A stretch of DNA of 64,000 nucleotides from positions 3,460,273 through 3,524,272 of the forward strand of contig NW_006921533.1 in NCBI RefSeq assembly GCF_000340215.1, in the 5' to 3' direction. Of the stretch, positions 10,459-21,149 are shown in pieces. The position numbers were made by a program, and so were the translations under genes. Under the pieces are notes generated by a model that saw only the letters and a program-made list of their open reading frames with translations, did no database searches and was not told the DNA's origin. Numbering within the stretch: the stretch's first letter is position 1; each line of letters begins with the position of its first letter. Origin of the DNA: Pseudocercospora fijiensis CIRAD86. Taxonomy: Eukaryota > Ascomycota > Dothideomycetes > Mycosphaerellales > Mycosphaerellaceae.

Positions 10459-11245
10459 ATGGTACACACGCTGCTTTCTCTTGCTGGTCTGGCTGCCCTC
10501 GTTTCTGCCCTACCTTTGGACCCAAGGCAGACCGTTTCCTGTGTTGAAGGCCTATACATTCTTGTCGCCAGAGGATCGAATGAAGATGTTGGCGAGGGCT
10601 CTGTGGGATCAGTTGCAGATGCCATTGAAGCTCGTGTGCCGAATTCCGTATCACAAGCGATAGACTACCCAGCTACCATCATCGCTCTCGGTAAGATACT
10701 TTGGCAACTAGACCAAAGCCTCGCTGATTGCCTTGCCACACCCAGACTCCAACTATTTCACATCGGTGGCTGACGGGATCGAGGATACTAAGACCAAGAT
10801 ACAAGACTACGTAGACGCATGTGGATCCGCAAGCCGCATTGCCCTGGTGGGCTATTCTCAGGGCGGTAATGTCATGACCGACACGCTAGCTGGAGGCACT
10901 GGCAAACCAGATCCCATCGGCGAGGAGTACGCGCAGTACAGTGAGTGGATGCGACCATGGTATCACATCGTTGTACTGACCAGAGCAGTCGAGGCAGCGG
11001 TCGTATTTGGAGACCCACGTTTCAACGCGGGTCAAGCCTATAGCGCAGGCAACTCTACCAGTGACGGGATCTTTGCGCGACACAGCAGCTTGGCAGCGTT
11101 GAGCGCTTATGCTGGCATTCTGAGGAGCTACTGCGATGAGGGCGATCCGTTTTGTGCAAGCGGTGATGATCTCGATGTGCACTATGCGACCACCGCGAAG
11201 TATACTGAGGCGGCAACCGATTTTGTAGTTGGATTGACGACTTGA
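10459..11245 (+). CDS. Secreted cutinase / acetylxylan esterase family (CE5)
   Basis: Three exons, 10459-10690, 10746-10940 and 10989-11245, give 227 aa. Introns are 55 nt (GTAAGA...CCCAG) and 48 nt (GTGAGT...TACTGAC...GCAG). The N-terminus MVHTLLSLAGLAALVSALP is a signal peptide. The mature protein has the CE5 pattern: ILVARGSNEDVGEG near the start, nucleophile Ser in VGYSQGGNV, the Asp loop CDEGDPFC and a His in DLDVHYA near the end, which complete the Ser-Asp-His triad. Such enzymes hydrolyse ester bonds in plant cutin, suberin or acetylated xylan, and sequence alone does not decide which. Intron 2 is a multiple of three with no stop, so retention would add 16 residues in frame, but the spliced form restores the family's EAAVVFGDPRF block directly. 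Confidence 0.9.
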
Positions 11246-12335
11246 GATATCGGGTCAGGATTGATCAATGCATGAAAGTTGAGCATCTGACTCGAGATAT
11301 GATCAAAGTATTGGAGTCTGTCGATATCCAGGCATCAATTCGATTCTCTTCGCCTACGCCAGAGCAGCCAGCAGGCCAACGATACCTCCACCGCCAAGTA
11401 AAGATGCCCTCACCAGGTTCTGTCTGCCAAATTTGGCGAGCATACCTCCAGGTCTTCAGCCTGACTCGAGGACTTTTGTGTCTTAGTCGTTGGCCCTGAG
11501 AGGTCACGAAGTTCACTAGCAGAATCTTTGCTGTCAACTGAGTCTTCCGCGCTTGGCTGAACAGGCTTGATGCCTTGTCTTTCCTCTTCTTCTGCACTTG
11601 CTGCGCTCCGCGAGCCTCCCAGATCCTCGTTCTTCTTGATCAATGCGAAAGGGTTCGGGGTCATACCCCCGCTGTCCACGGCCCAATAGTGAAGGCAAGC
11701 AGCGCGGCAGCTAAGTGGGCATGGACTTTGAAAGGTGGTCTTGCAGAGCTGCGTGATTGTTCGAATCTTTGGCGGTAGCACATCGTAGGCGAGGTACGCG
11801 AAGCCTGCTGCTGAAAGCACCTGATCAAATGTCAACACCGTTCGATCCACGCCCGACTAAATGTCGGCCTGAAGCTTGCGGGAAGATATGCGAGTCCCTA
11901 GAAAACAGGCACCGTGCTACTGGCAGCGCTCGATCTGCAGGCTGCGCTTATAGCTCTGGAACATCAAAAATCGAAAGAGCTGCAATGCCTTCAGCAGTTA
12001 TCAGGGATCTTGATGTGCTGCAGGTCTGGGTTAGGGCCGTGAAAGCAGGCATACTTCCTTGGCTTTATAGGTGGTGTCTACAACACATTGAAGATGAGCA
12101 CCAGCCAGAAGATTAGATTAGATTAGTTACCGGCAAGGAGGCTCGGTCCGCTGCCTGAGTTTCACCGACAGGGGTAAAGTCCTCATCAATATAAGCGCCT
12201 TAATCTTTTACCACCCGTTGGAGACGATGTGACTATCCTCTCAATCCTTTCGATCGAAGAATGTAAAGGACAAACTACGTCCCTTCTCGCCTACGCATAT
12301 ATGTCGCTACCCATCCGATGCGAGTAACATTCCAA
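11246..12335. other. Intergenic with an unrecognised minus-strand frame
   Basis: On the minus strand a frame from about 11850 to 11410 is open and contains FAYLAYDVLPPKIRTITQL and a Ser/Glu-rich tail, but it has no ATG start, and stops interrupt its upstream continuation. It may be a relic of a membrane protein gene. I do not recognise a family. A short GATTA triplication is at 12115-12129. Confidence 0.35.
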
Positions 12336-12557
12336 ATGGCAGCACGAAGAACAGGCGAACCCCTGAGACGAGAAGGATGTCTATCGTGCAAGAGCTTCGT
12401 GTATAGTACTGAGTCTTTCGTAAGGGCGACGGACATGGGGTGGCCGACGTGCTCAGCGCTCCTATGTGAATGCTAGAAGCCGACGAGCTGTAATTAGTTG
12501 CGGTGCTCTTGAACGTCCGCGTATCTATAAGCTTGAACCATGCCTAGTCGATGATCC
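12336..12557 (+). pseudogene. 5' fragment of decayed Zn2Cys6-type regulator gene, split by copia element
   Basis: The ATG at 12336 starts MAARRTGEPLRREGCLSCKS, a typical lead into a fungal Zn2Cys6 cluster. After CLSCK the reading frame breaks. GWPTCSA continues in the same frame to TAG at 12474-12476. RRT and VNARSRRAV, which look like the rest of a zinc cluster, are in another frame and lack expected cysteines. The second frame is open across the transposon target: after removing the insert and one copy of the duplication, ...YKLEPCLVDD joins PEDAPLKSDLDAKRR to a stop at 19636-19638. So the gene probably carried coding sequence here when the element landed, and it now has frameshifts as well. 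The family assignment rests on the short N-terminal motif. Confidence 0.45.
12553..12557 (+). repeat. Target-site duplication, left copy (GATCC)
   Basis: GATCC immediately precedes the 5' LTR and recurs immediately after the 3' LTR at 19459-19463. A 5-bp duplication is standard for Ty1/copia integrases. Confidence 0.93.
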
Positions 12558-12709
12558 TGTTGTGGATCAGTTAGCACTGCTAAGTGCTAAGAGCTAATTT
12601 CCCAGTGATATATGTAGCATCTAGCGTAGACAGAACTTGATCCCTTCTTCTCTATACAATTCTATAGTCAATTAATTAATGACTTGTTCTGCTTAGCTCA
12701 ATTATAACA
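12558..12709 (+). repeat. Copia 5' LTR (152 bp)
   Basis: Begins TGTTGTGGATCAG and ends CAATTATAACA. It aligns without gaps to 19307-19458, with 11 differences that are all transitions. No primer-binding site was identified with confidence after the LTR; the next bases are GGTTATAAGCCCGG. Confidence 0.95.
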
Positions 12710-12959
12710 GGTTATAAGCCCGGCGTATACGCTTACCTATTCTAACTAATATAGACGAATTGTTATTACAGAGATACTGGTTTAAAGCTAATTCTACTAG
12801 CTACAGATTAAGTAGCACCTCTAGAGTTAACAACCGAAATAGGGCTACCCTACACTTAGTACTAAATTAGATCTAACTAATAATTAGTACCTATAAGCTA
12901 AGCGAGCTAAGAAAGAGCTTAGCAGTATAGCTAACAATAAAGAATCCGTAAAAAGCATT

Positions 12960-15900
12960 AAGGAAAATTATATCCTTATAAGGACGACCAACTTTTTATT
13001 ATAGAGATAGATCCTTTAGAAAGAGCTACTAAAGGAGAAAGTGTATAGATATATACTTTATAACTTGAAATAGGCAAAGCTATACTATAAACCTCTCCGA
13101 ATTAACTACGATAACGATCCGGATTTTGATAAAGCCCTTAGAGAGTTTATAGAGAAGGATAGTATTGCTATAGGCATTCTAGTTGAGATAATCTTACTAG
13201 ATCTAAGACCTAATTTTAGGAGCATAATTACGCAGAAGACTGCTAAGGACTACTACGAGACTGTAGTAGCTATATACTAACCAATTATTATAGTAGATAT
13301 CTATAATACCCTAAAGGATTTTAGAACAGTTACTCTTAAGTAAGCAATATCCGATAGTACCCTTAAGTACTATAAAGACTTCTAAGTATAGGTATAGAAG
13401 CACAAAACAGCTACTAAGCAGTTTAAAAGAGTATACGGGGTCAAGCCTAAGGATATTAAAATCCTAGATATAATAATCAGGATGCTCTTTATTAATAGTC
13501 TTTAGCACTATAAATAGCTTAGAAGCTAGAGGCACAATAACAAACTAGAAGGGACTAGCTAGACTCTCGAAGCAATAATTATATCCCTTAGGAAGGAAAA
13601 GCCTCTAAGGTTACAGAACTAGCAACAAGGCAAAGCCTTTATAGTTGTCTCTAACATTAAGGTTAGGGATAATAATAAGCAGTGTCAGCACTATAAGCAT
13701 AAGCATACTAATGCAAAGTGCTAGAAACAACATCCTAATAGAAAGCTATCTAAGGATAGGGACAAGTTAAAGAAGAAGTTAAAAGACAAGGACAAGTCTA
13801 AATCAAAGGATAAGGATAAATCTAAGTCTAGGAACAAGGCTATAGCTGCTAGAAAAGATAATAGCAGCGATAATAATAACGAGTGTAAATCAGATTCTAA
13901 CTCGGAAGGCTAGGCTTTAGGGGCATACGTTGTACTAACCCTAGCCTAAGCATCCTTTAATCAAAGCCTAACTCCTATTGCATTAGCATCCCCTATAAAC
14001 TAGGATAAAGCAATTAAAATCTAGGATACTAGCACATTATACTATATGTTCAACAATAAGGACTAGTTCTATAACCTTAGATCCCTTGAATTACCTGCTA
14101 AGTTTAGCCTTACTTTAGGTAAGGGAAGCTGTAGAATGATTAGGGACATTTACCTTGAATTCCTTTAGAAAGGCAAAACTACAAAGATAGTGCTTAGAGA
14201 AGTGTTATATTTACCTAACTCTAATATAAATCTAATCTTAGCAGAGAGGATCTATAGTAAAACTAGATACTTCCTATATAGGCCAACTATAACTATCTAA
14301 AGAAAGGATAGCAAGGTTATTAGAGAGGCAAAGATCAACAATGTTGTAACAGTTCTAAAGCATATTAGGATTGTTCCTCCTAAAAGCTAGCTAGCTATTA
14401 TACTAGCAGTTGCCTAACCGAAGGCAGACACTATTAGAGTGCATTAGAGACTTAGCTATATTGGAAGCAAGATACTAAATGCAACTAAAGCCTACTAAGA
14501 CTGTCTTAGCATTAACTATATTAATACTACCGAATTGGGGCACTATAAAGCCTATAAGCTTACAAGGTCTTAGAGGATAGTCTTAAGGATTGTAAGAAGG
14601 ACTCTAGTTTAAGCTCTAGATGAAATCTATATTGATATTGTTAGACTAGTTACACCTCTAGACATCTATAGGAACCGCTACTTATACCTACTAACTTGTA
14701 CAAAGACAAGGCACAGATAGGATAACGAGACCCTAGACCTAAAAAATGGTCCCGCTCTTATTAAGAAGTAGATAAGCTTGTAGGCCAATTAATTTAGCAA
14801 AAGACTAAAGATCTGGTTCTTAGACAATAGGGGCTAGTTTAATAACAAGCACCTTTAAAAGGCTGCTAAAATTAAGGGGTATAGGTGGGATTTCTTAAGC
14901 CCCTATATACCTAAACAAAATAGTATTGTAGAGTTATTAAACAAGACTATCCTAGTAAAGGCTAGGGCTATGCTTATTGATGCAGGTTTACTATAAGAGC
15001 TATAGAGCTATACTGTTAAGCACTCTGTGCACTTAACTAATAGGCTAGCTAACCTAACAACTAAGGAGGTTCCTCTAGTCTATCTTAAAAGGGATCTAAA
15101 GTAAGGGGGAACTCTAGTAGATCTGTCTAGGGTTAGGAGATTTGGTTATAAGGCATATAAGCATATTAGCAAAGAAGAGAGGCTAAGAGGTATAAAGTTT
15201 ATATTAAGAGCTCTAATCTACTAGAGCATTGGATTCTAGAGTAACTCCTCGATAAACTACCTCCTCTAGCGGCCTTAGTTCAACTATAGTAAAGGACTAT
15301 AGCAGTATAAAATCAAATTCTCCTATTATATTACTTTTAATAAAGATTGGACCTACGGGGATAAAGGCAGAAAGGTGAATCTAGCCCCTCCCTATATTTA
15401 AGTTATTGAACACTCTTAGTTAGGAATTGACCCTAGTAAATCTAGAGTAGCTTTAGGATTCCTACCTAATATTGAGCAAGCCTAGAGTAGCTAGTAGGTA
15501 GTTGGTAGACCTGTTCCTTCTAGAAGTGGTAAAGAGCCGTTTTAAGCACCTTCGGGGGAGCTAGTACCTTCGGGGGAGCTAATACCTTTAGGGGAAACAC
15601 CTCTTTAGGGGGAGTAGATTCTATTAGGTCTAGAGAATCTAGAAAGCCTAGTCGAAGAGACCCGGGAGCTACAGGCTTCTAATAACCAACACTAGCCTAA
15701 GAATGCTAAGGATAAGGACACGCCGATAATGTACCAACTAAACTAGTTAGCAGGTTAGAAAAGGCCGAGAGCCGCCTTACTACTAGCAGCTTAGGAAGTT
15801 GCAATCAGGCTAGTCGTATACTAGCCAAACCAGCTAGCAGGGCAGAAAAGGCTAAGAAGTGCCTTACTACTAGCAGCTCTAGGAGCTGTAACAAAGCTAA

Positions 15901-17593
15901 GGTACTTAGACCTTGTAGATACACCCCCTATAATATCCTCGAGGGGTAGGCAGATAAGGAGACCTAACTATAGCAACATAGCTAGGGTCCTAAATGCTAC
16001 TCTTAGGAGATTCCTAAAGAAGAAGGCTAAGAAGCTAGGGGAGGGTGAGCTATCTATACTTTATAAAGCACTAAATAGCATAGATGCTAAGCTTTAGAGG
16101 GAAGCTGTTACTAAAGAACTTAGGTCCTTAGACAAAACAGGCACCCTTAAATAGATCTCTACTAAAGAACTTCTAAAAGGTAGAAAACCAATATTAAGTA
16201 AATAGGTCTAGAAGATTAAGCGCTTGCCTAATAGTTCTACTAAGAAGTTTAAGGCGAGATATATAGCTAAGGGGTTTACCTAGAGGAAAGGTATTGACTT
16301 TAAAGAAACCTTTGCTCTAACCCTAAGAGCTACAATAAGCAGGTTCTGCTTAGGACTTTTAGCCACTTTTGGCTAGGTTAGATATTAAGTGGATGTTGAG
16401 GCTGCATTTCTAGAACTAGACATTGACAGACCCAACTATATAAACGTACCTAAGGGGTTACATTTAATTGGAAAAGACCTAGAGGAATTTCTATATATAA
16501 TTGTACAGAAAGGCTTGTATAGTATAAAGCAGTTAGCTGCTTTGTAGTACTACGATGCTAAAGCTACACTTAAGACCCTTAGTTTATATAAAACTAAGAG
16601 CGATGCCTGCCTCTTTATTAGAGAAGGGATTATAGTTATCCTTTATGTTAATGACTTTCAGATCTTTAGTAAGACTCAAGCTAGGATTAACAAGCTAATT
16701 AAAGGACTTAGGAAAACCTATACTATTAAGGTTGTCTAGACAAACCTCTTCCTAGGACTGCATATCATTAAAGACAGTACAAGTCTTAGAATCTCCTAGA
16801 AGCACTACTCTCTAGAGAAGCTGAGAAAGTATAGTCTTAACTAATACAAGGGTATAAAGTACCTACTTAAGAAACTCCTAACTGCTTTCGAGCTAGACTG
16901 CAAGAAGGAGAACTATAAACTCTTTAATTAGATAATTAGGGAGCTATAGTATCTTTCCAACTAGACAAGACCTAACATTACTTATGCTATTAATTACCTA
17001 GCTAGATTCCTACAAAACCCTAGACTAGAGCATGTTATAGCAGTAAGACATGTTTAGAAATATATTGTAGGAATAGTTGATAAGTCCCTAGTATTTAAGA
17101 AGAGCAAGTCTAGCAAGGTTGACATTAAGAGCTACCTTAAGGTCTACTTAGATTCTAACTTTGCTAGTAACCTAAAGACCTCGAGGTCTATATTAGGATT
17201 CCTGCTCCTTATAGTAGGAGGACTAGTTCTCTAGAGATCCTAGCTTTAGAAAGAAGTTGTCTACTCTAGTACTAAAGCTAAGTATATAGCACTAACTAAA
17301 GCTGTAAGGGAGCTAAAGTAGCTAAGGAACCTCTCTAAGGAAATTAGTAGCTTTACTAGGTTTAAGTTTGACTGTATTAAAATCAACTGCGATAACTAGT
17401 TAACTATCTACCTTATAAAGAATCATACTAACTCTAGCAGATTAAGGCATGTTTCTCTAAGGAACTATTACTATAGGGAACAGTATAACAAAGGGAGGAT
17501 TGATGTTTAGTACATTCCTACTAATCTCCAAATAGTAGACTAGCTTACTAAGCCTAAGTTAAACAACCCTATCCTCTAGGATCTAGACTAGTA
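12960..17593 (+). pseudogene. Copia Gag-Pol relic (Gag, PR, INT, RT, RNase H)
   Basis: Landmarks in order: a CCHC-type knuckle relic near 13683-13723 (C-Q-H-Y...H...C); a protease-like segment near 14030-14060; integrase with DEIYIDIV near 14620 and SPYIPKQN near 14900-14925, followed by ARAMLIDAGL; reverse transcriptase with VDVEAAFLE near 16390-16416, LYVND (in place of the usual YVDD) near 16640-16660 and FLGLHII near 16750-16770; RNase H with AKYIALTKAV near 17276-17310 and final YIPTN near 17510-17530. In-frame stops are frequent and occur at Trp or Gln positions. The tract ends at about 17593. Confidence 0.88.
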
Positions 17594-19297
17594 AAGGGCA
17601 AACTCTAAAGTCACTTATTTTATTCTTATTTGTTACTAGAATAGGGAGTTAAACTCAATACACTCATTTTTATTTCATTACTCTCTATAGACTAACTACT
17701 CTTCTAGTTATCTGTTAGGGCATCTCGGTATCTAGAGCAATCTTTCAGCTCTTAGTACAATATCTTAAAGCAGAAACAAACATCGAAACTAGATTGGCCT
17801 AATCTATAAGGACTAGAATCTCCCTAATGCTACAAATCTTAAATTATATATTAGAAGTTTTATCTAAAGGATCTCTAACCTTCTAAGAATACTCCTGTCC
17901 CTTTAAGGACTGCCTATTTCCTCGTTAGAATCACCCTTTTCTTTATCCTAACGATTAGATAGCCTACTCTAAGAAGAGTAACGATCGGACAGTCTACTCT
18001 AAGAGGAGCTAGACGGGGCTAGTATAGCCGATCTAGAAGAAAGCCGAGAGTTTGGATTACGACTACGACTAGCTATTGCAGCAGCTGCGTAGACTCCTAC
18101 CTACTAAGCTAACGCATTCGCAATCGCCTAAGCGCCTTCCGGAGTGTTCTAATTAATCCTAGAAGGAATCGGGACATATAGGCGACGCTAATTACTGCCT
18201 GCTATACTGCCTAGGTTACGAGGCGGCAGCCTAATAGGACCTAGAAGACCTGCCTAGCGGTTGGTGCTCGAACGAGGGCGCGATATATAGCCTACAACCT
18301 AGTTAGTTTTTCCTAATTAAGGTCTTAAGTTAAACCTAACTTACTCGACTTGTTATAATAACTATAATAGTTCGGGCTAGCACAATTGGTATAGGTACCC
18401 TTAAGGAACTTGCTCCTATTAACAGTTAGAGTAACACACTCCTTATATATACCCTTACCCTCCTAATAGGGCTTACACCTATTATTTCCCTAATAAACAG
18501 TGCGACTAGAAGCAGTATATACGAGTATAGCCGGAAGATAGTTGACGTTAGATCTAGAGGCTAGGTTAAACTTCTTATCCGCCCTACGTATTATAGCTAC
18601 GATAGTTAGGTATAAGGGAGAGTTGCTGCCCTTTTGCTTAAGGGTGCGTACGAAGATAATAACGTCGGTATTGCGTAGCTATAGAGGCATTTCGTCAAAC
18701 TTCGAGTTAGCTAGAGCGGTTAGGATCTTCTATAGGAGCGCGACGGTGATCTTAATCTCCTTTAAGACTGCTCTCTATTAGTATAGGAAGGCGCATCTAA
18801 TTAGCAAAAGCCTTACTGTTGTTAATTAGCTACTACTTGTTATAGCGACTAGGCAACTTCTTATTCGGATTATCTCCTCCGCTACTACTACCTATACTAG
18901 TAGCTAGGCTACCTAGACTAGACTAAGTTGCTACAGCTATAATAGTACCTCTAATTGGAATCAGGTTAAGTCAAGCTATATTAGAAAGTGTTAGTTGTAT
19001 ATTGGTTAGTAGAAAGAAGAAGTTCAAGTTTAAATAGAAAGCGCACTTCTTAAATATAGACTGCTAGGCTTAGGGTCTAAGTAGCAAGCGTACGGCAAGC
19101 ACGACTTTACCTTTACTTTAATGTATATAAAAGGACTAGACTAATTAGCGAGCTAGGAGAAGCAACCCTAGGTTACTTAGATCGTTATATATAAGTTACT
19201 TGTATCTAATAAGTTACAAGGTAGTTACACTTTAACTAACAACGCGTATAGTAGCTAAGTGAGGGAAAATAGCCTTTTATTCTAATAGATTCTACCT
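17594..19297 (-). other. Extra 1.7-kb segment of the copia element with antisense coding-like signal
   Basis: Between the RNase H end and the polypurine tract lies sequence not needed by a standard copia element. It is richer in CG than the pol region. On the minus strand, around 18900-18000, it reads like protein interrupted by TAG/TAA at Gln or Trp positions (for example ECVTLTVNRSKFLKG followed by NCASPNYYSYYNKSSK). A partial direct repeat (CTACTCTAAGA) occurs near 17965 and 17995. It may be a captured host fragment, an antisense accessory gene or a nested degraded element. I found no separate terminal repeats. Confidence 0.45.
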
Positions 19298-19306
19298 AAG
19301 GGGGAG
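19298..19306 (+). other. Polypurine tract of copia element
   Basis: AAGGGGGAG directly abuts the TGTT start of the 3' LTR, as expected for the plus-strand primer of reverse transcription. Confidence 0.8.
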
Positions 19307-19458
19307 TGTTATAGATCAGTTAGTACTACTAAGTGCTAAGAGCTAATTTCCTAGTAATATATGTAGCATCTAGCGCAGACAGAACTTAATCCCTTCTTCT
19401 CTATACAATTCTATAGTCAATCAATCAATGACTTGTTCTGCTTAGCTCAATTACAACA
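19307..19458 (+). repeat. Copia 3' LTR (152 bp)
   Basis: Begins TGTTATAGATCAG and ends CAATTACAACA. It is a gap-free match to the 5' LTR with 11 transitions. Confidence 0.95.
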
Positions 19459-19463
19459 GATCC
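19459..19463 (+). repeat. Target-site duplication, right copy (GATCC)
   Basis: Identical to 12553-12557 and flanks the 3' LTR directly. Confidence 0.93.
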
Positions 19464-19638
19464 AGAGGACGCACCCCTGAAATCTGACCTCGACGCCAAA
19501 CGGCGCACACAAAGTTCGCTCAACGGTAGAAGATTGCGCTCATACGACTTCCAAACAGACGAGTATAGGCTAGTGAATAACCACACTGCGACAAGCTCGA
19601 GTGCCCTTGCTTCAGCTGCACCTTCAAGACTCCCGTAA
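19464..19638 (+). pseudogene. 3' fragment of the gene interrupted by the copia element
   Basis: Continues the open frame that enters the target site at 12557: PEDAPLKSDLDAKRR, then SYDFQTDEYRLVNN, ending SRLP and TAA at 19636-19638. The frame joins only if the element and one GATCC copy are removed. The rest of a transcription-factor body is not obvious immediately downstream, so the gene was probably already truncated or spliced differently. Confidence 0.4.
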
Positions 19639-19949
19639 TATCTAATATATAATGACTAGATATACCAGTATATCATCACGTTGGCAATCTCCTTCCAATC
19701 TATATGACCAGTGGTGGCACAGGTAGGGCGATATTACACTCTTCTCCGCCGTTGCTAACGTTGAGCAGTGACCGGTCAGAATTCACTGAAACCCAGTCCC
19801 GACTACGCAATGCAAGCTGCAGTGCTCTCCGGTATTGTCTAGGCAGAAGACATGGTGTCACAGCAGCTGACCGTGAGTTGTCCCTCTAGAGAGTGTAAGT
19901 GGCCCTCCGTAGAGTCACTTGCCGTGTGCAGCAAATGCTATGATCTTGA

Positions 19950-20468
19950 AAAATTGGTCGTAAGATCACCATTCCCGGGCTACCCAGCTGCGATGCTTCT
20001 AAGTCCAACATACTCGCTTCGCTGTCACGAGGACGGTACGTCAAGGATGTGTTTCACGGAGCTGAAACGGTCGCGGCTATGCGGACGGCGGCAGCTCGCG
20101 ACAAAGTCTTTCTTTTCGAAGAGGACTTGCCAAGTTCGAAAGCCAGAGCCGAAGAGTACTTGCTCTCGATTGCCTGCTCCTCTCTTTCAAACTGGACCAA
20201 CGACAGCGAGCAATCACCACTTGCTCCTTATCGGTCTTTGGATGGCGCGCGCACGCACCGTAGGAACATCAGCGAGTCATCGAATGCTACACTGGTCAAT
20301 AATGCAGAAGACTCCCCATACTCCCCTGCTACCGCGCACTTCAAAGACATTGCAGGACATCGACGAGGTCCCAGCGACCTTTCATCGTCAGCAACTGCTC
20401 AGGAGACCGCGACATTATTATTAGAGAACAGCGATCTTGGACTCTCCGGTATGAGTCCGAGGCAGTGA
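19950..20468 (+). pseudogene. Unrecognised coding-like frame, no start codon
   Basis: A 170-codon open frame (NILASLSRGRYVKDVFHG, then KVFLFEEDLPSSKARAEEYL, then SLSNWTNDSEQSPLAPYRS) ends at TGA 20466-20468. TGA precedes it and no ATG occurs early, so it needs an upstream exon or is a relic. It may belong to the split regulator gene 300 bp upstream. No domain is recognised. Confidence 0.35.
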
Positions 20469-21149
20469 GTCTAGATTAGACTTTGACCGGTAGCAAAAAT
20501 CTTTTCTCAAGAGAGTCCTCCGTGGGTGCGGCCCAGATATTGTTGGCCCTGTAGAACACGTGGTTCATCTCAGGCCAACAATCCAGCCTCTGGAGTCCGA
20601 GAATTGTGCGGCACCGGAGATAATATGTTCACGATGTATGTATTTAAGCTTAGCTGGGATGGTGATGCGGAATGCCGGAACATCTCCTCGCGATCATTTT
20701 CAATCCGGACTACTATACCTGACGCTGCGCAAGAACAAGCCGATCATCTTTCATCTGACGAACTGACGAACGGCCTGCTGCTGTGGAGCCATCGAGACTC
20801 CAGAGGTGAGGTCGGCTGACGACTCGCATCGACCGAGAATGCGTGAAGATGTCGTCCCTGTACGTATGTTGGCTTTACCTCCGCGTTTCCGGCCATTGGC
20901 CTGGGAATAAACGGTTTCGTTGCACGCACATGTAGCCCCATTCACTCCGCAACGCCACCACCAGACTAGACCCGCATCTCGTCTGCGGGGAAGGGCAGGG
21001 CTCTAATCCCAGTTCCAGGCCAGGGGACTCGGCCTCGAAACGTTGCCCGCCAACGAGTAGAACAATAATACCTCTGCCGCTGCAAATGCTCTCGTGCGGT
21101 AAATGCGGCTTTCTTTCCCTTCACTTCTTCTTTGCCGTCAGTAGTAGTG
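20469..21149. other. Intergenic / promoter of Zn2Cys6 regulator
   Basis: 680 bp upstream of the regulator ATG. Only short frames are present and I see no motifs worth naming. Confidence 0.5.

Larger units (their letters stand above)
12558..19458 (+). mobile_element. Complete RIP-degraded Ty1/copia LTR retrotransposon, 6,901 bp
   Basis: Bounded by two 152-bp direct LTRs starting TGTT and ending AACA, with a GATCC target duplication on each side. Internal coding relics on the plus strand are in the order Gag with a zinc knuckle, protease-like segment, integrase, reverse transcriptase and RNase H. Integrase before RT defines the copia superfamily. Nearly every Trp and Gln position is now TAG or TAA, and CA/TG dinucleotides are scarce while CG is retained, which is the mark of RIP. 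No open frame remains, so the copy cannot encode its own proteins. The element is longer than its coding part requires because 1.7 kb separates RNase H from the 3' LTR. Confidence 0.95.

Noticed and set aside
5676..11245. A secondary-metabolite cluster (NorA-like reductase, transporter, cutinase)
   Set aside because: No polyketide synthase, peptide synthetase, terpene cyclase or pathway regulator lies nearby, so adjacency alone is weak.
11410..11850. 147-codon minus-strand frame near the cutinase gene
   Set aside because: Begins at GTG with no ATG, upstream continuation has stops, and no family is recognised.
18542..18781. 79-codon plus-strand frame inside the copia element
   Set aside because: It is the reverse of the minus-strand coding-like segment and opens only because RIP removed few codons there. 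No domain.
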